Source: Annulohypoxylon bovei var. microspora (Eukaryota > Ascomycota > Sordariomycetes > Xylariales > Hypoxylaceae). Taken from it: 64,000 nucleotides of DNA. Both the position numbers and the translations under genes were made by a program. Where the stretch lies: assembly GCA_022836615.1 (NCBI GenBank), contig MU405250.1, forward strand, positions 1 through 64,000, given 5' to 3'. Below are positions 35,021-46,848 of the stretch, one piece after another (position 1 is the first letter of the stretch; every line of letters begins with the position of its first letter). Below the pieces are notes generated by a model that did no database searches, had not been told where the DNA came from, and worked only from the letters and a program-made list of their open reading frames with translations.

Positions 35021-37758
35021 ATGGCGAACGAGGACGATGAACAACACGTGCAAACAGATGAACTCGGGCTCGATCTTAACACTACGGACTCGAGTAGCGA
35101 TGATGGTGGATCTGGTGATGAAGATGAGTCACCATCGGTGGAGTGGCTAGCCACAGGACGAGAAAAACGATCAACTGCTGGCAACCGCATGAAATCCATG
35201 ATCGCTGCTGAAGAGCCCGACGACGATCTCGAACTTCTTTTCGCCGAAGATGAAGACGACGCAGGTTTTACAGAAGTCGAAGATGATGGATCTGATGTTC
35301 AGATGGACTCGTCATCGGACGAGGAGGATGCGCAAGAGAACACCGACGATTTAGAGGGGGAGAAGGAGTTGGAAAAGAAAGCACGAGAAAGCAGACAGGC
35401 TGCACGGAAGCGAAAAGCCCAAGAAGTCATTCCGATCAAATTTCGTAAAAAGGTCAAGATAGCGCCCACACCTTCAGGAAGTTCCACAGCACCTGAACCG
35501 ATACCGAGACCAAAGAAGAAGTCCGAAAGGACAAGTTGGTTGCCGTCAGTGGCCGACTTGCCCACGCGAGCCTCGAAACGAGAGACTACGATGCTTAGCA
35601 AGGAGCAGCTGCATCAACAGATGATCGAACGCGAAGTCAAGCGTCTTAAACAGGTCGAAGCCATGGAGAAAAAGGCAAAAAGGATGGAAGCCCTGAAGAA
35701 GCCACCCATGACACAAGCTCAGAGACTCGCGGAAGCTGCTATCATAGAAAAAAAGAACGCGAAGAGCCTGAATCGTTGGGAAGAGGCCGAAAAACAACGG
35801 GAGGAAGAAAGACGAGCTAAGCTGGCGGCACTGAATAACCGAACGCTAGATGGGCCGGTAGTCACCTTCTGGAGCGGGGTTGGCGAATGGATCGATGGAA
35901 AATTGAAACACGTTGGCAAGATTGTTACCATCGAGGAAAAGCCGGCCAAGAAGAAGCGAAATTCCGCTGCTGGGCAAGATATGCTAACGGATATGCCAAC
36001 GGATCCTTCGAATGCGGACGATCCTAACAAACCTAAAGAGCTAGCGCAAACCACGGACAAGTCCGAAAAAGCAGACTCGGAATCGACCTCAACTAAACCA
36101 GTAGAGTTGAAGGAGAACGCGCCTAAAGATGGGATCGCATTAACTCCGACGGCCCCTAAAGACACCATCGTGGAAGGCGATAAATCTACGTCTACTACAG
36201 GTACTACGACTACGTCGGCTCAGCCTACCCAAGTTGTAGCTATTAGTACGTCTTCAGCCACATCGGGCCTTACTCAAAAGGACTTGATACCACCACATCC
36301 GCCAGCTACCTTGAATCAACCGCAGCCCAAAGTCCAAGAGTCCAAACCGCCGGAAGTCAAACCCGCAGAGGTGAAGCCGTCGGATATGCGACCTCCGGCG
36401 ACGAACGTCTATACCACCAGCATGTTTGCGCCTCCCCAAGCATCCCCGTTGATGAAGGCCCCTGAGTTGAAACCACCCTCTAATAGTTTCTTGGCTCCTC
36501 CAGCGGGAGTCACTCAGGGTGGACTTTCTATGCCAATGATCGGATACCACTCAACACCTAATATCAATAATCCGTCAACGGTCTTAGCGCCTCCTAACAC
36601 GGCGCAGAGACAATCGCCTCTCTCTATGCCTCAGACAGGAGTTTGCCGTCCTCCTGTCTCGACACCAAGTCATCCTACTCGAGCGCCAACACAACCTGTA
36701 TCGACTCCTGCACCCAAACCCAAACCCACTCCTACACATAAACCAACCCCTACACCTGTTCAGACGCCTGCGTCAGCACATGCGCAGAAACCAACTCCGC
36801 ATGTTCGATATACGCCAAAAAATCCCCTCACTACTAAATCTTCAAGGGCTAATGCCCAGAAACATCAACCAAAAGAGACTCCACCACCACCTCCACCATC
36901 TCCACCTGCAAATGGTAAAGCTACACGGAACTGTATCATCCTGCAGAACTTCAATGAGAATGCCGTGAAAGAAAAAGCCGTACAGAACCAAATTCTGTTC
37001 GGCAAGGACATGGCTAAACTCGGCAGTAAGTGGTCTCTCCATCGGATCAACCTGCAGTTACATGTACTAAATTTAAATCTAAAACAGAGCCGGCACCGGT
37101 CCCTCGTTGTGTTATCACAAACCACCCAGCACGTTATAGAGATCCAAAGACGGGACTGCCATATTACAATGCGTACGCATTCCGGGAGATCCAGAAGCTT
37201 GGCCGCGGCGAGTACAAGTGGAGTCGTCTGGTAGGGGCGTGGATGGGTAACGGTTCTTCTGTGGCAACTGGCGTGCCAGCTCGGTTTTCAGACCCAGACG
37301 CACCGGGTCCACCGAAGAAGACGGAGACTGTTGGGACTGCTAAGGAGAATATCCCGGAGTCGGATAAAGGCACTACGCCGGCGTTACCGGCTGTACCAAC
37401 TGAACGAAAGGAACAAGTAACTACAAATGTAGCGCCTTCAGCGGCAGCTACGTCGGATCCGCTGAATCTACCAAATCCGCCTTCAACTAAAGCTCTAACC
37501 CCAGCCCCAGCTCCAGCTCCAGCTCCAACTCCAGCTCCAGCTCCAACTCCAACTCTAAATCCAACTCCAGTGACCGTTTCCACTTCTGCTCCAGTCTCGG
37601 TCCTAACTCCAGCACCAATTCCAGTCTCGGTTTCGGTAGCGTCTTCAAATACTACTCCAGCTGTAGCTCCAGTTCATGCTGCACCTCCAGCGATTCTAGT
37701 TGCACCTACCACGGCTACCCCTACGGCCTCAACTCCGGTTACATTGCAACAGCAGTAA
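35021..37758 (+). CDS. swc2: SWR1 complex subunit SWC2 (YL1/VPS72 family)
   Basis: Exons 35021..37025 and 37088..37758 give 891 aa; the 62-nt intron (GTAAGT...ACAG) lies inside the YL1 C-terminal domain. The N-terminus is acidic with two D/E/S clusters, then RSTAGNRMKSMIAAEEP and LELLFAEDEDDAGFTEVE, the YL1 H2A.Z-H2B-binding signature. A basic coiled region (160-280) precedes TFWSGVGEWIDGKLKHVG. After a long Pro/Ser/Thr linker come NCIILQNFN and, across the intron, PRCVITNHPARYRDPKTGLP then YNAYAFREIQKLGRGEYKW, the YL1_C domain. Swc2 recognises H2A.Z and nucleosome-free DNA for SWR1 (family knowledge). The linker and a Pro/Ala-repeat tail make it much longer than typical VPS72. Confidence 0.92.
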
Positions 37759-37907
37759 CAGCAGGTGATCACATTAATAACGGGACGCGATATCTCCACG
37801 AAGGGTATCATTGTGAGACTAAGTGTAGTTATACGTAGCACCAAAAGCAACCAAACGCCAAGCGATGCAGTTTTTCCAGATCCTCTACTCTCTCGCCGTC
37901 GTCATAC

Positions 37908-38332
37908 CTAGCGCTTCTTCGTCTTCTTCTTATCGCCGTACTTGGGAAAGACGATCTTGCTCCTAGTTCTCCGCTTCTCAATGCGCTTCTTGTCGCTTCG
38001 CTTAGCTGACGTGGGTTTAACGGAGTCAATGTCCATGACTGTGATGGACTGTTAGAAATCATAACGTACTCTGCTTCCGCTACTAGGGGTTGCTTACCGT
38101 TATCATTAACATTGGCTGCCACTGCATCTTCACCTATCGTCGCCTCTTCCTCTCCGGCGTCCACGATCTTAATGTCGTCGCTTTCGGGCTTCGGGGGTTT
38201 AGGTTGCGCCGCCAATTCGAGGAGTCTGGCGGATAAGCGCTCGGCTCTTGCTGCTTCGATAGGACCGAAGACTTTGGCTTTTAGACGTTGGTTGTTCGTC
38301 TTGCGCGTGCTTGAGCGGGAACTTTTCGCCAT
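37908..38332 (-). CDS. LLP/DUF2423-type nucleolar protein (YBL028C-like)
   Basis: Minus strand, exons 38332..38098 and 38038..37908, 121 aa. The N-terminus MAKSSRSSTRKTNNQRLKAK followed by VFGPIEAARAERLSARLLEL is the DUF2423 signature. The 59-nt intron (GTAAGC...CACAG) is required: the unspliced frame runs into unrelated residues, while splicing gives the basic KRSDKKRIEKRRTRSKIVFP tail ending in KKKTKKR. A nearby alternative acceptor (TAACAG) would create a stop after seven codons. Homologues are small basic nucleolar proteins tied to 60S maturation (family knowledge, thin). The gene is convergent with SWC2, 149 bp apart. Confidence 0.85.
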
Positions 38333-38747
38333 TGCTAAGGATTGATTGAGGGTGCTATAAAGTGAACAGGACCTTTCGATGGAAGGTTTCGTAGGACTTT
38401 AGAGGTGTTAGCACACCGAACGAAATTCCAAAGATATATGGCTCGAAATTCAATCGTCGAACTGCAGATATAGAGCAATTGAAATATTTCTGAAAGAATG
38501 TCCCCAATGCTGTTCTGAGTAAAGTGATATTTTGTAATGAAGATTATGCTTACCTCGGGCTACTCAAATCTACCTAGACATACAACGAGTACGTTCTTGG
38601 TGATAGCAAACGCAATTGAAGTTGGAGGAAAAAAATATTTAGTATGGGTTTTGAAAGGCCCACATAACTTTCACGCATTCTATGGTGGGGCATGTGGTTA
38701 AGCCTTGCCTTAGATCCCGCTAAGATACAGGCTACAGGGATATCGGC

Positions 38748-38769
38748 TAGGTACCTACGTAGGTACCTA
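38748..38769. repeat. 22-bp perfect palindrome
   Basis: Built of alternating TAGGTA and TACCTA units around a central ACGT. It is the longest uninterrupted palindrome of the intergenic TACCTA family that I found in the window. Confidence 0.9.
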
Positions 38770-39122
38770 CCAATCTTGAACATTAAATGTACGCACTTTA
38801 ATCACCACAGAGATTCGCTTAATGCGGTAGGCGGTGAATTTTCTTTTGCAGCAAAGATACATGTACATCCTGGAGTTACGTTATGTACATATGTACTTAT
38901 CAGCCGCCGAGGACGTCGTAATAGCCTTCAAAAAAGAAGTTCGTACTTTTTTCCTTACCCAACCTTCTAATCTCCTTGGTCGAACATTTATTCGCGTCGC
39001 CTAGTTGACCAACGGAAGTTAGCTCTACCAAGTCATTTACGCTTATCGTCGATGATAATTTCACTTCTTCCATAACGACGACATTTCCAGCAGTTTACAA
39101 CTTACATCGTACAGCCTTCTAC

Positions 39123-39157
39123 CTACAACCTACAACCTACGACCTACGACCTACAAA
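39123..39157. repeat. Heptamer array CTACRAC (5 units)
   Basis: Two CTACAAC, two CTACGAC and one CTACAAA in direct succession, about 200 nt before the SIZ1 start, probably in its promoter or leader. Confidence 0.85.
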
Positions 39158-39358
39158 TCCCCGACCGCGATTCGTCATACCTACACAAGACCCGACCGAC
39201 GCGACCGACGTGCACCTGGTTATCGATAGGTTGTAGCTACGGGGGTTCGTTCCAGCCTCGCGGCGGTTGGTACACCTCAGCGCACATCGAGCCTTCCTGA
39301 TGAGGCTGCTCAATTCGACAAGGTGCGACTGCGACTTCCATACAAGACGGTAGCAACC

Positions 39359-41395
39359 ATGTCTTCCAATAACCCCGAGATCCGATCCCTGGAGCGAGTA
39401 ATATCGAACATGCTTAATAAAAAACTTCAGCAGATCTGTTCGACTCATGGGCTGAAAACAAGTGGGGTCAAGGCCGACCTGCAGAATCGCATCAAGAACG
39501 GTTAGTAAATATTGTTTTTATTATTATTGGGGGTTTCTTAAGGGTTTCTTAAACTTCGATCCTCGAGGGCATGGTTTTGCGCAAGCTTTCTATGGATGAT
39601 TCATGGCCTTAGGAGTCACGCTTCGACATGTAAAAGTTGAAGCTTTACTTTGCTTGGCCTGGCCTCTTCGTCCTTCTCATCTTTACCCAACTTCCATTGT
39701 CTAAACCGACCATAACATCGCCATACTATTGACTCGAAATCCTACGTTCGATTCTTACATCCGACCCTGTACTGACACTTAATCATGTAGCGCTGCATGA
39801 GAATTTCATATCCGACCCTGTCAACTTCAACGCGATTAAGGCCACGATCTTCGACGTTCAGAACAACGGCTCTGGACGATCGAGTATGGCGCCTCCGCCG
39901 GGTTCGGGCTCGGGCTCGGGTGGTCAGCCTCATGGAAGCCGTAACACTTATTCATACCCCTACAATCCATACCCTCAACCTAGTTCCGGTGTGTCTCAGC
40001 AAAACAGTGTTTATAATGGCCACGGCGAAGCTCTTAATGCCTATCGCGCACCTCCGTCCGACAATTTATTCAAGGACACTCCCTTTTACACCATCGAGAC
40101 AAGAATCGGATCTCTCAACCCCTGTCCAGGTAAGGTGGTTACGCCATCCGGTGTTGATGGCTTGTCTAACCTCTCCTTAGTGATGAACAATCATCGCAAC
40201 TCCATCAACCTCACCTTAAAGGCTACCGACTCCCCGGATCTAGTTCGTTGCGCCCCCTACCCGTCCCCCATGAGAGTTATGATCTTTTGTGGGAGTGAGA
40301 ACTCGGGCCCTCAGGACATACAGTTCCCTCACCAAGCGGAACTTAAGGTGAATGGCGAGGATATCAAGCACAATCTTCGAGGGCTTAAGAACAAGCCGGG
40401 ATCTACCCACCCGGTTGACATTACACAACACTTAAGACTAAAGCCAAGCAATTACTCGAACAGTATCGAGTTCACTTATGCACTGACGAACAAGGTGAGG
40501 AAATGCATCATCGGAACTAGGTGATTACTATAAACTCATAAATATGGCTAACGCTATTGAAATAGAAGTTTTACTTAGCACTTTACTTGTGTAAGACACA
40601 TTCAATCGATGACCTCGTCGCGAAGATTAAGACGAAGAAGATCTCCAAGGCTTCCGTCATCAGAGAGAGTATGACAGAAATGCTATTCCCAATTCGAGTC
40701 GCCGTGCTAACCTGCCTATAGTCTCCAAGAAGGCTAATGACCCGGATGTCGTAGCGACATCCCAGGTGTTATCTCTACTGTGTCCGTTAAGCTATACGAG
40801 ACTCAAGGTTCCCTGTCGAGGGATGTCCTGCAACCACATCCAGTGTTTCGATGCGAATTCTTTCATGCAACTTCAAGAGCAGGGACCGACGTGGAGCTGT
40901 CCGATCTGTTACAAGGCGGCACCTTTCGAGACATTGGCGATCGACGAATACGTGGACGAGGTCTTGAAGAACACCTCTAGGTCGCAGCAACAGGTCACCA
41001 TCGAACCAGATGGCCAGTGGAGAACCAAGACAGAGGAACCAGAACCCAGCCGCTCTCGGCCTACCATTAGCAGTAGAATCGAGGACGATGATGATCTTTC
41101 GATTCTCTCCGACTCTCATGGTTTTACTAACGGTGCCGCTCTTGGGACGATGAATGGACGAAATACTATGAGCACACCGAATCGATCTCTTCTTAGCAGT
41201 GGAACACCCAGCGGCGGTCCTCGAGAGACGCCAACTACGCAGAGGTCCGGAAGCAACAAGCGTCCGGCAGAGGTTATCGATCTTACCCTCAGTAGTGACG
41301 AGGATGACGAACCCATTGTCCGCGCTCCGAAGCGCCAAAACCAAGGACCGACGCTTAATAGTCTCAGCAATTACTCTTCTGCCTACCCCTATTAG
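39359..41395 (+). CDS. siz1: SUMO E3 ligase, SIZ/PIAS family
   Basis: Five exons, 39359..39500, 39791..40129, 40181..40494, 40566..40668 and 40722..41395, give 523 aa. An N-terminal SAP motif (LNKKLQQICSTHGLKTSGVK) binds DNA. A PINIT domain (about 105-265) includes FYTIETRIGSLNPCPVMNNH and IQFPHQAELKVNGEDIK. The SP-RING (about 318-365) shows CPLSYTRLKVPCRGMSCNHI and QCFDANSFMQLQ, then TWSCPICYKAAP, with zinc ligands near C336, H338, C341, C359 and C362. Near the C-terminus, VIDLTLSSDEDDEP is a phospho-SUMO-interacting motif. Siz/PIAS ligases transfer SUMO from Ubc9 to nuclear substrates such as PCNA and septins (family knowledge). The second intron (40130-40180) is 51 nt and could be retained in frame. 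Confidence 0.92.
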
Positions 41396-42538
41396 GCAAA
41401 TGGGTCTGGCGCACGGCATATTCGTGAAGCACACAGCACCATTGTGAAGCTGTATAATACTCACCACTCCCGTTGATGAAGTTTTTGCAAGACTGGATGC
41501 CAGAACTCAATGACCGATACTAAGGGTTAGGTAGCTTCACAATGAAGCTCCTCTCCCTTAGTTCTACACAAGAGCATGAAAGTTCTACGAAGATCAAACC
41601 AGGCTATGCTGAATCCGATAATATCGGAAGCTCCAGGTGGAGTTTTTCTATCCTTTCCGTCCATAATTTTCCCTCTGTACATAGAATTCGGCCGATTCCT
41701 CTAGCTACCAAGGTGTGCGTGCGTGCGTATGTTTGTGTAAGGATATGAGGAACGATAGGGGAGGAATGATATGATCATATCGGCGTTTCGGGGCGGGAAA
41801 TACCTCTTTGCATTTGGAGGGTAAAAGTGGCTGGATTGCTGGATTTGCAAATCAAAGGAGCCATGCCTTTGGACTCGGCAGACGCATATCGGTCTCTTTG
41901 CAATTTAGTCTAATTCAAGACTGAATAATGATGACAAACTGAAAAGTGAGCATTTTGATTTCATGAGGACTTGACTTACATTGAATGTCTCTATCTTGAA
42001 TGAGGTGTGTAGCTGTGTAACTAGGTAACCTCTTTCATGCATGTATGCGTACCTAATTAAAGCAATATGCATTTAAGCGGGTGTTAAATTAATTAGTACC
42101 TTGCCCACTACGCAATCATTGAACCTAAACTTTAGCTTCAGCCCTGTCTTGTCCCACTATTCTCAGCCTCGAGCTTTATGCTACCAACAGGTTCTAGAAC
42201 GACGAAAGCATACTACGAACGCTCTGGACGATAAGCTAGATTTGGGAAGCGCTAGACAGACTAGAAATACGGCGGACCAGAAACGAAGGCCGTAGCTATC
42301 CACCTCCAGTCCGTACACTTCGGACCCCTTCTCACCTCCCGCCCGATGCGCCGCGGAGCACCGCACCTCAAACGACACGAATCCCCTCCGTCAGTACTGC
42401 CCGGACTCTTAAGCAGAACATAAGAGTACTTAGGAAGATAGCATACATCAAGGCAGGGAACCAGAAGAGCAAAAAGAAGGGAATAGGGAACCAGGAAGAA
42501 AGAGAGAAGGACAGAAAAGAGCAGAGACAGGAGCCAAG
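41396..42538. other. Intergenic SIZ1-TRS33
   Basis: 1.14 kb with the SIZ1 3' end and the TRS33 promoter. A purine-rich AGAAGAGCAAAAAGAAGGG leader directly precedes TRS33. Frames of 60-68 codons are not convincing. Confidence 0.5.
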
Positions 42539-43535
42539 ATGTCGTTCGACCAACCGCTCCCGCCCTTCAACGCCTCGGACCCGAACGCCAGCTTCTTGAG
42601 CACGTCGTGCCTGGATTTCCTGATGATCGAGCTCGTGCCCATGACGTACCGCGTCGCCAACGAGCTCGACGCCGCCGCGTCATCATCTTCTTCACCGGGC
42701 GAGGAGGGCAGGAGTAATGGGGCGGATGCGGGCGAGCGCAAGCTAGACGAGGACGAGGAGCGCGACGCGGTGTTCTTCCGGCTCGACGGGCTGGGGTATC
42801 GGGTTGGGCTGGGGCTTGTCGAGCGGTATGCTATTTATCTTTCTCCCCCCTCCTCTTATATACCTTCCATATCTACCTACCCACTCTGTTCTTCTCAGCC
42901 ATATTCATGCCCCCTATCCCCTACCCCGTACTCCCAAGTCAAACAAGCCAGCTCCGCTAACACAAGAAAAGCTTCTCCCGCGACCGCCCGCGCTTCAACG
43001 ACACGCTCGACGCCATCAAGTTCGTGTGCAAGGACCTGTGGATGCTGGTCTTCAAGAAGCAGGTCGACAACCTCAAGACCAACCACCGCGGCGTCTACGT
43101 GCTGACCGACAACGCCTTCCGGCCCCTGTCCCGCATGAGCGCCGACGCCGGCGGCCAGGCCGTCGTGAGGGCGCAGCCTGTAAGTTTCTTATATCTATGT
43201 CTATGTCTCTGTCTCTGTCTCTGTCTCTGTGCTTGCTTCGGCTTTCGTTTTCGTCAACCCTTACCTTGCGTACTTTGCTTCCTGATCCTTTTTCGCTCTT
43301 ATATATCTGTCTATATAGAGAGAAACGGAACGATGGTCCCCTCCCCAACTTCATTATCACCACCTCCTACATCTACGTAACCCTCGATCTAACGCCTTAC
43401 CAGTTCCTCTGGTTCCCCTGCGGCGTAGTGCGCGGCGCGCTCGCAGCCATGGGCATCGCCGCCACCGTGCAAGCCGAGTCGAGCGAGCTGCCGGGCGCCG
43501 TCTTCCAGATCAAGACCGTGCCTGCGAAGCAATGA
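42539..43535 (+). CDS. trs33: TRAPP complex subunit TRS33 (TRAPPC6)
   Basis: Exons 42539..42825, 42972..43179 and 43404..43535 give 208 aa; the introns are 146 and 224 nt. Motifs: SFLSTSCLDFLMIELVPMTY at the N-terminus; LDGLGYRVGLGLVERFSRDR spanning the first junction; FVCKDLWMLVFKKQVDNLKT; NHRGVYVLTDNAF; and LWFPCGVVRGALAAMG. These define the Bet3-like TRAPPC6 fold. Residues 41-75 are a Ser/Gly/Glu insertion. Trs33 is a core subunit of TRAPP, the Rab1/Ypt1 exchange factor at ER-Golgi and Golgi membranes (family knowledge). The first acceptor must be the AAAAG at 42971; the earlier CACAAG shifts frame. Confidence 0.92.
43194..43229. repeat. Hexanucleotide array TCTATG/TCTCTG in TRS33 intron 2
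   Basis: Two TCTATG units followed by four TCTCTG units, just after the intron's 5' splice site. Confidence 0.9.
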
Positions 43536-44208
43536 TCTCCTTGCTATCTCGTAATCTAACTTATATGCTACCTATGCTAGTCATGATTCTAGCTTGGTGT
43601 GGGTGCCGAGAAAGGGTACATGAGCACCGAAGTGAGTGCATGTGTGATATAACAGGATCCGCTATTTCATAAAGGCAAGGCGCAAAGAAAAGAAGGGGAT
43701 TTGGGTCTGGGAGGGATTCAGCATTTAGAAGTGACGGCGTTTAGGGTGTTGGTTGTTACTGTTGATGATATCTACATATGCTGTTCTGATGACGAATCTT
43801 CTACTGCGCAATGTTGCCCGTACCTAATGTACCCTTTCCATCACGTGTTCAGCCAACAGAAAACGCTTCCCAACATCCAGCGAAACCTTTCTATAAATTC
43901 CATTATACCAGCATTTCCCCTTCTCCCCTAAAACCCCTCCGAGAACCCTTGAGATGAAATTGGTTGGATACGAGAAAGGTGGTCTGGCTATGACCCGGGC
44001 GGTTACGTCACTTTTACAACCTATGGAAGCAGAATAGGATCAGTCACTCGATCTTAATTATCTCCGGAATTGTTTTGTTGTTGACTTTGTCTATAGACCA
44101 CGCCAAACCCATGGGCAAAGTGTTTCCGTGGTAAAGCACATCGCAATAACAGTCATGCCGAAGGCTTCGCACGCCAGGCAAATCATCCAAAATAAATCAG
44201 GGGGGTAG
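43536..44208. other. Convergent intergenic TRS33-MDH
   Basis: 673 bp between two 3' ends. A 76-codon frame at 43701-43931 is not convincing. No gene seen. Confidence 0.5.
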
Positions 44209-45546
44209 TTACTTTTGAGGGGGGTTGTGAGCAAAGGTGATGCCCTTCTCGATATTGCCCTTTAGGCCCTCGATGGCCACGTCCACCAACTTCTTCTCCT
44301 TTTCGGTGATGCCAGCCAAGGGGTTGGTGACCTTCTCAACACCATTGGGCTGCGGAATTGTTAGCGCAATTTTTGTTGAATTTTCTAAAGGATTACTTAC
44401 TCCAAGTTCAACAGGGACAGAGAAGAAGTCCAAGCCAGTTGCCTTCTTAACCTCGTCACCACCTGGGACACCGGGTAGATAGACGAAGCTGGGCTCCACA
44501 AGACCCTTCTCGCCCTTGACCGCCTTCAACACCTTCTCCGCAAAACTAGAGATTGGTTAGCCTTCACCCCAAGGGAAAAAGGATGATATATCTTACCGGA
44601 ATCCAGCAAAGGCCATGGACAATGTGGCGGAACCAGCACCATCCTTGGCCTTGACGACCTCGTCACCGCCAAACTGAACACGGTTGACAAGGGCATCGTA
44701 CTTGTCATCCGGGATTGTTACACCATCGCTAATTTTGCTGAATAGAGGGACGATAGTCTCGCCAGAGTGACCGCCAATGACGGGGACAGTCAGTTCGGAA
44801 CCGGTCTTCTTGCCAGCAATCTCAGCGACAAAGGTCTCGGCACGGACGATGTCGAGGGTGGTGACACCGAACAGCTTCTGGGGGTTGAAAACACCCTTAG
44901 CCTTCAGAACTTCGGCCGCGATGGGGACGGTCGAGTTGACGGGGTTAGAGATGACGAGGATGTAGGCCTTAGGAGCCACCTCGGCAGCAATCTCGATCAG
45001 ACTCTTGACGATTCCGGCGTTGATGTTGAACAGGTCGTCACGGGTCATGCCGGGTTTGCCTGTCTTGATGAGCTATTTTTTGCGCCAATTTCTAACAATT
45101 TTAAAGTACTCACGGGGAATGCCAGCGGGGATGACAATAATGTCAGCGTCTTTGAAGGCTAGTTTTCCGCCATCGTCCTTGGGCAGGTAGCCCGTGACTT
45201 TCTACGATTTTATTAGACTCCTACTACTAATATCATCCATTTATTATCTGAATTGTTTGCTCACAGCGGTCGAAGAGATGTGGGAAAGATCGGTTGCGAC
45301 ACCGGGAGTGTTGACGACATCGTAAAGGGCGAGTTCGTCGACAAGGGGGGAGAGCTTCAGAAGGAGGGACAGGGGCTGTTCGGCATTAGCTTCAAGCTCT
45401 TTCTTCAACTACTACGGAACTCAGATGGCAACTAACCTGTCCAATACCGCCAGAGGCACCAGCAACGACTAATCCCTTATTAATAACAATATTCTTTATT
45501 AGATTTACAACTTGAAGTTGTTGAGTCTCATACCAGCTTTGACCAT
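44209..45546 (-). CDS. Malate dehydrogenase, cytosolic type
   Basis: Minus strand, seven exons: 45546..45534, 45468..45437, 45375..45265, 45201..45114, 45059..44597, 44545..44401, 44349..44209; 330 aa. The first two exons are only 13 and 32 nt; joining them gives MVKAVVAGASGGIGQ, the NAD-binding GxxGxxG start. AGIPRKPGMTRDDLFNINAG, VISNPVNSTVPIAAEVL, GVTTLDIVRAETFVAEI and VIGGHSGETIVPLFS (with the catalytic His) follow in canonical order. MDH interconverts malate and oxaloacetate with NAD(H). The short N-terminus lacks a mitochondrial presequence and the C-terminus PQK is no PTS1, so it is probably cytosolic. The penultimate 51-nt intron could be retained in frame. Confidence 0.93.
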
Positions 45547-46848
45547 GATGTCGGTTTTATATTTCGAGGTGGGGTAAATGTTTATGAGGGACTAAGACAA
45601 GGATCTAGATCAGTTATCTTCGATTCGACCAGGTACGATATGATACTGTTCGTAGGATTATTTGAGAAGGGGATGGAGGTAGTTTTGTAGATGAAGATGT
45701 GAAATACGGAATAGACTACGAACCGGAGCTTTATATGTCGGAAGTTTAGGTATCTACCTCTTGGCTGTTTGAGGACGGACTTTCTAGGATGATGAAATTG
45801 GAAGAGAGTTGAGTTGATACGCAATAAGAAGGCGGGGCAGAGAGAATAGAGGGGGGACGTGATGTTGGAAAGCGCTAGGGAATCCACATTAGCTTTTAAT
45901 GCGGTTTAATGTTTGGCGGAACCCCACCATGTGTATGTACCTTCCATTGAAACCACATGCAAGTCAGTTAAGTTTCTATGCTTTGTCTACCGACATAGGC
46001 AAGCGCCTGGGTCGAGATATCCAATGATGCCAATTGTATTAGGTACTGCAGAATCCTAACAACATTGAATCCTCTTATCGTCTTCAATGTGATTGGAACT
46101 TGTCCATAAATAACTCTCTTAGATCGCGTCGGTTTACATCATCCCTCAAAGCAGGTAACTATTATTTATCAGATGCTCAGTTTCTCTTTCACTTAATTCC
46201 CCTACCCGAGGCTATTCTACGGAATTGAATTATATTACTTACCGTAGCACATCCGAAACTGCATCATACCCATTTCCCGAGGTTCACCTCTCGGCGGAAT
46301 CGGGCAAGGTCGGACGGGCTAAAAGGGAAATCATTCACGTTTTAATACATTTTTGGCTCTTTTAAGGACTCTAAGAAAAGAGGCTGGCAACCAAGGATAA
46401 TCTACTTCTCACTTACACATATGAGCCTTCCCGGCTTACCCCTGGCCTAAGATAAGTACCAGAGAATGTAGGAAGATGTAGGAAGATGTAGGGATAAAAT
46501 CACTCAAGATATTCGTATCATACGAATCAGCTAGGCTTGCTGTCACACACACCCTCCCGTGGCGCCGCAGAACTAGGATTCTCCGGATAGCCCTGCCAGA
46601 TTAGACTGGAGCTATCTCAGCCTGCTTCCTTTGGAAAATACGTCGTAGGAACTATGCGGGATATGTTCAAAATCACGCAATATGTGTAGTCCCTTTCTTT
46701 TTGATGCATGTATTCTTCAAACGCCGTTGAGATTCGGATAGACTACCGAGCAATTAAATGCATACGCGCATCACCTGGCCATCATTTTCATAACAGTGGT
46801 CGCCTAACTCTCATCGGCACTCTTACTCCCCCCTATGCTATGCAAAGC
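45547..46848. other. Intergenic MDH-eL28 (1.3 kb)
   Basis: MDH promoter and eL28 3' end. It holds a 10-bp tandem array (46466-46494). The reverse frame at 45582-45887 overlaps the MDH promoter and has no motif. No gene seen. Confidence 0.5.
46466..46494. repeat. Tandem repeat (ATGTAGGAAG)~3
   Basis: Two full ATGTAGGAAG units and a third diverging in its last bases, in non-coding DNA. Confidence 0.85.

Larger units (their letters stand above)
38333..39358. other. Divergent promoter region LLP-like/SIZ1
   Basis: About 1 kb between divergent genes. It holds a 22-bp perfect palindrome (38748-38769) and a CTACRAC heptamer array (39123-39157). The ORFs at 38574-38970 are palindrome-associated chance frames. 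No gene seen. Confidence 0.5.

Noticed and set aside
44190..44211. Possible MDH stop-codon readthrough (TAA CTA) to a peroxisomal tail
   Set aside because: Only two codons follow before the next stop and no PTS1 tripeptide results; the stop is UAA, not the readthrough-prone UGA.
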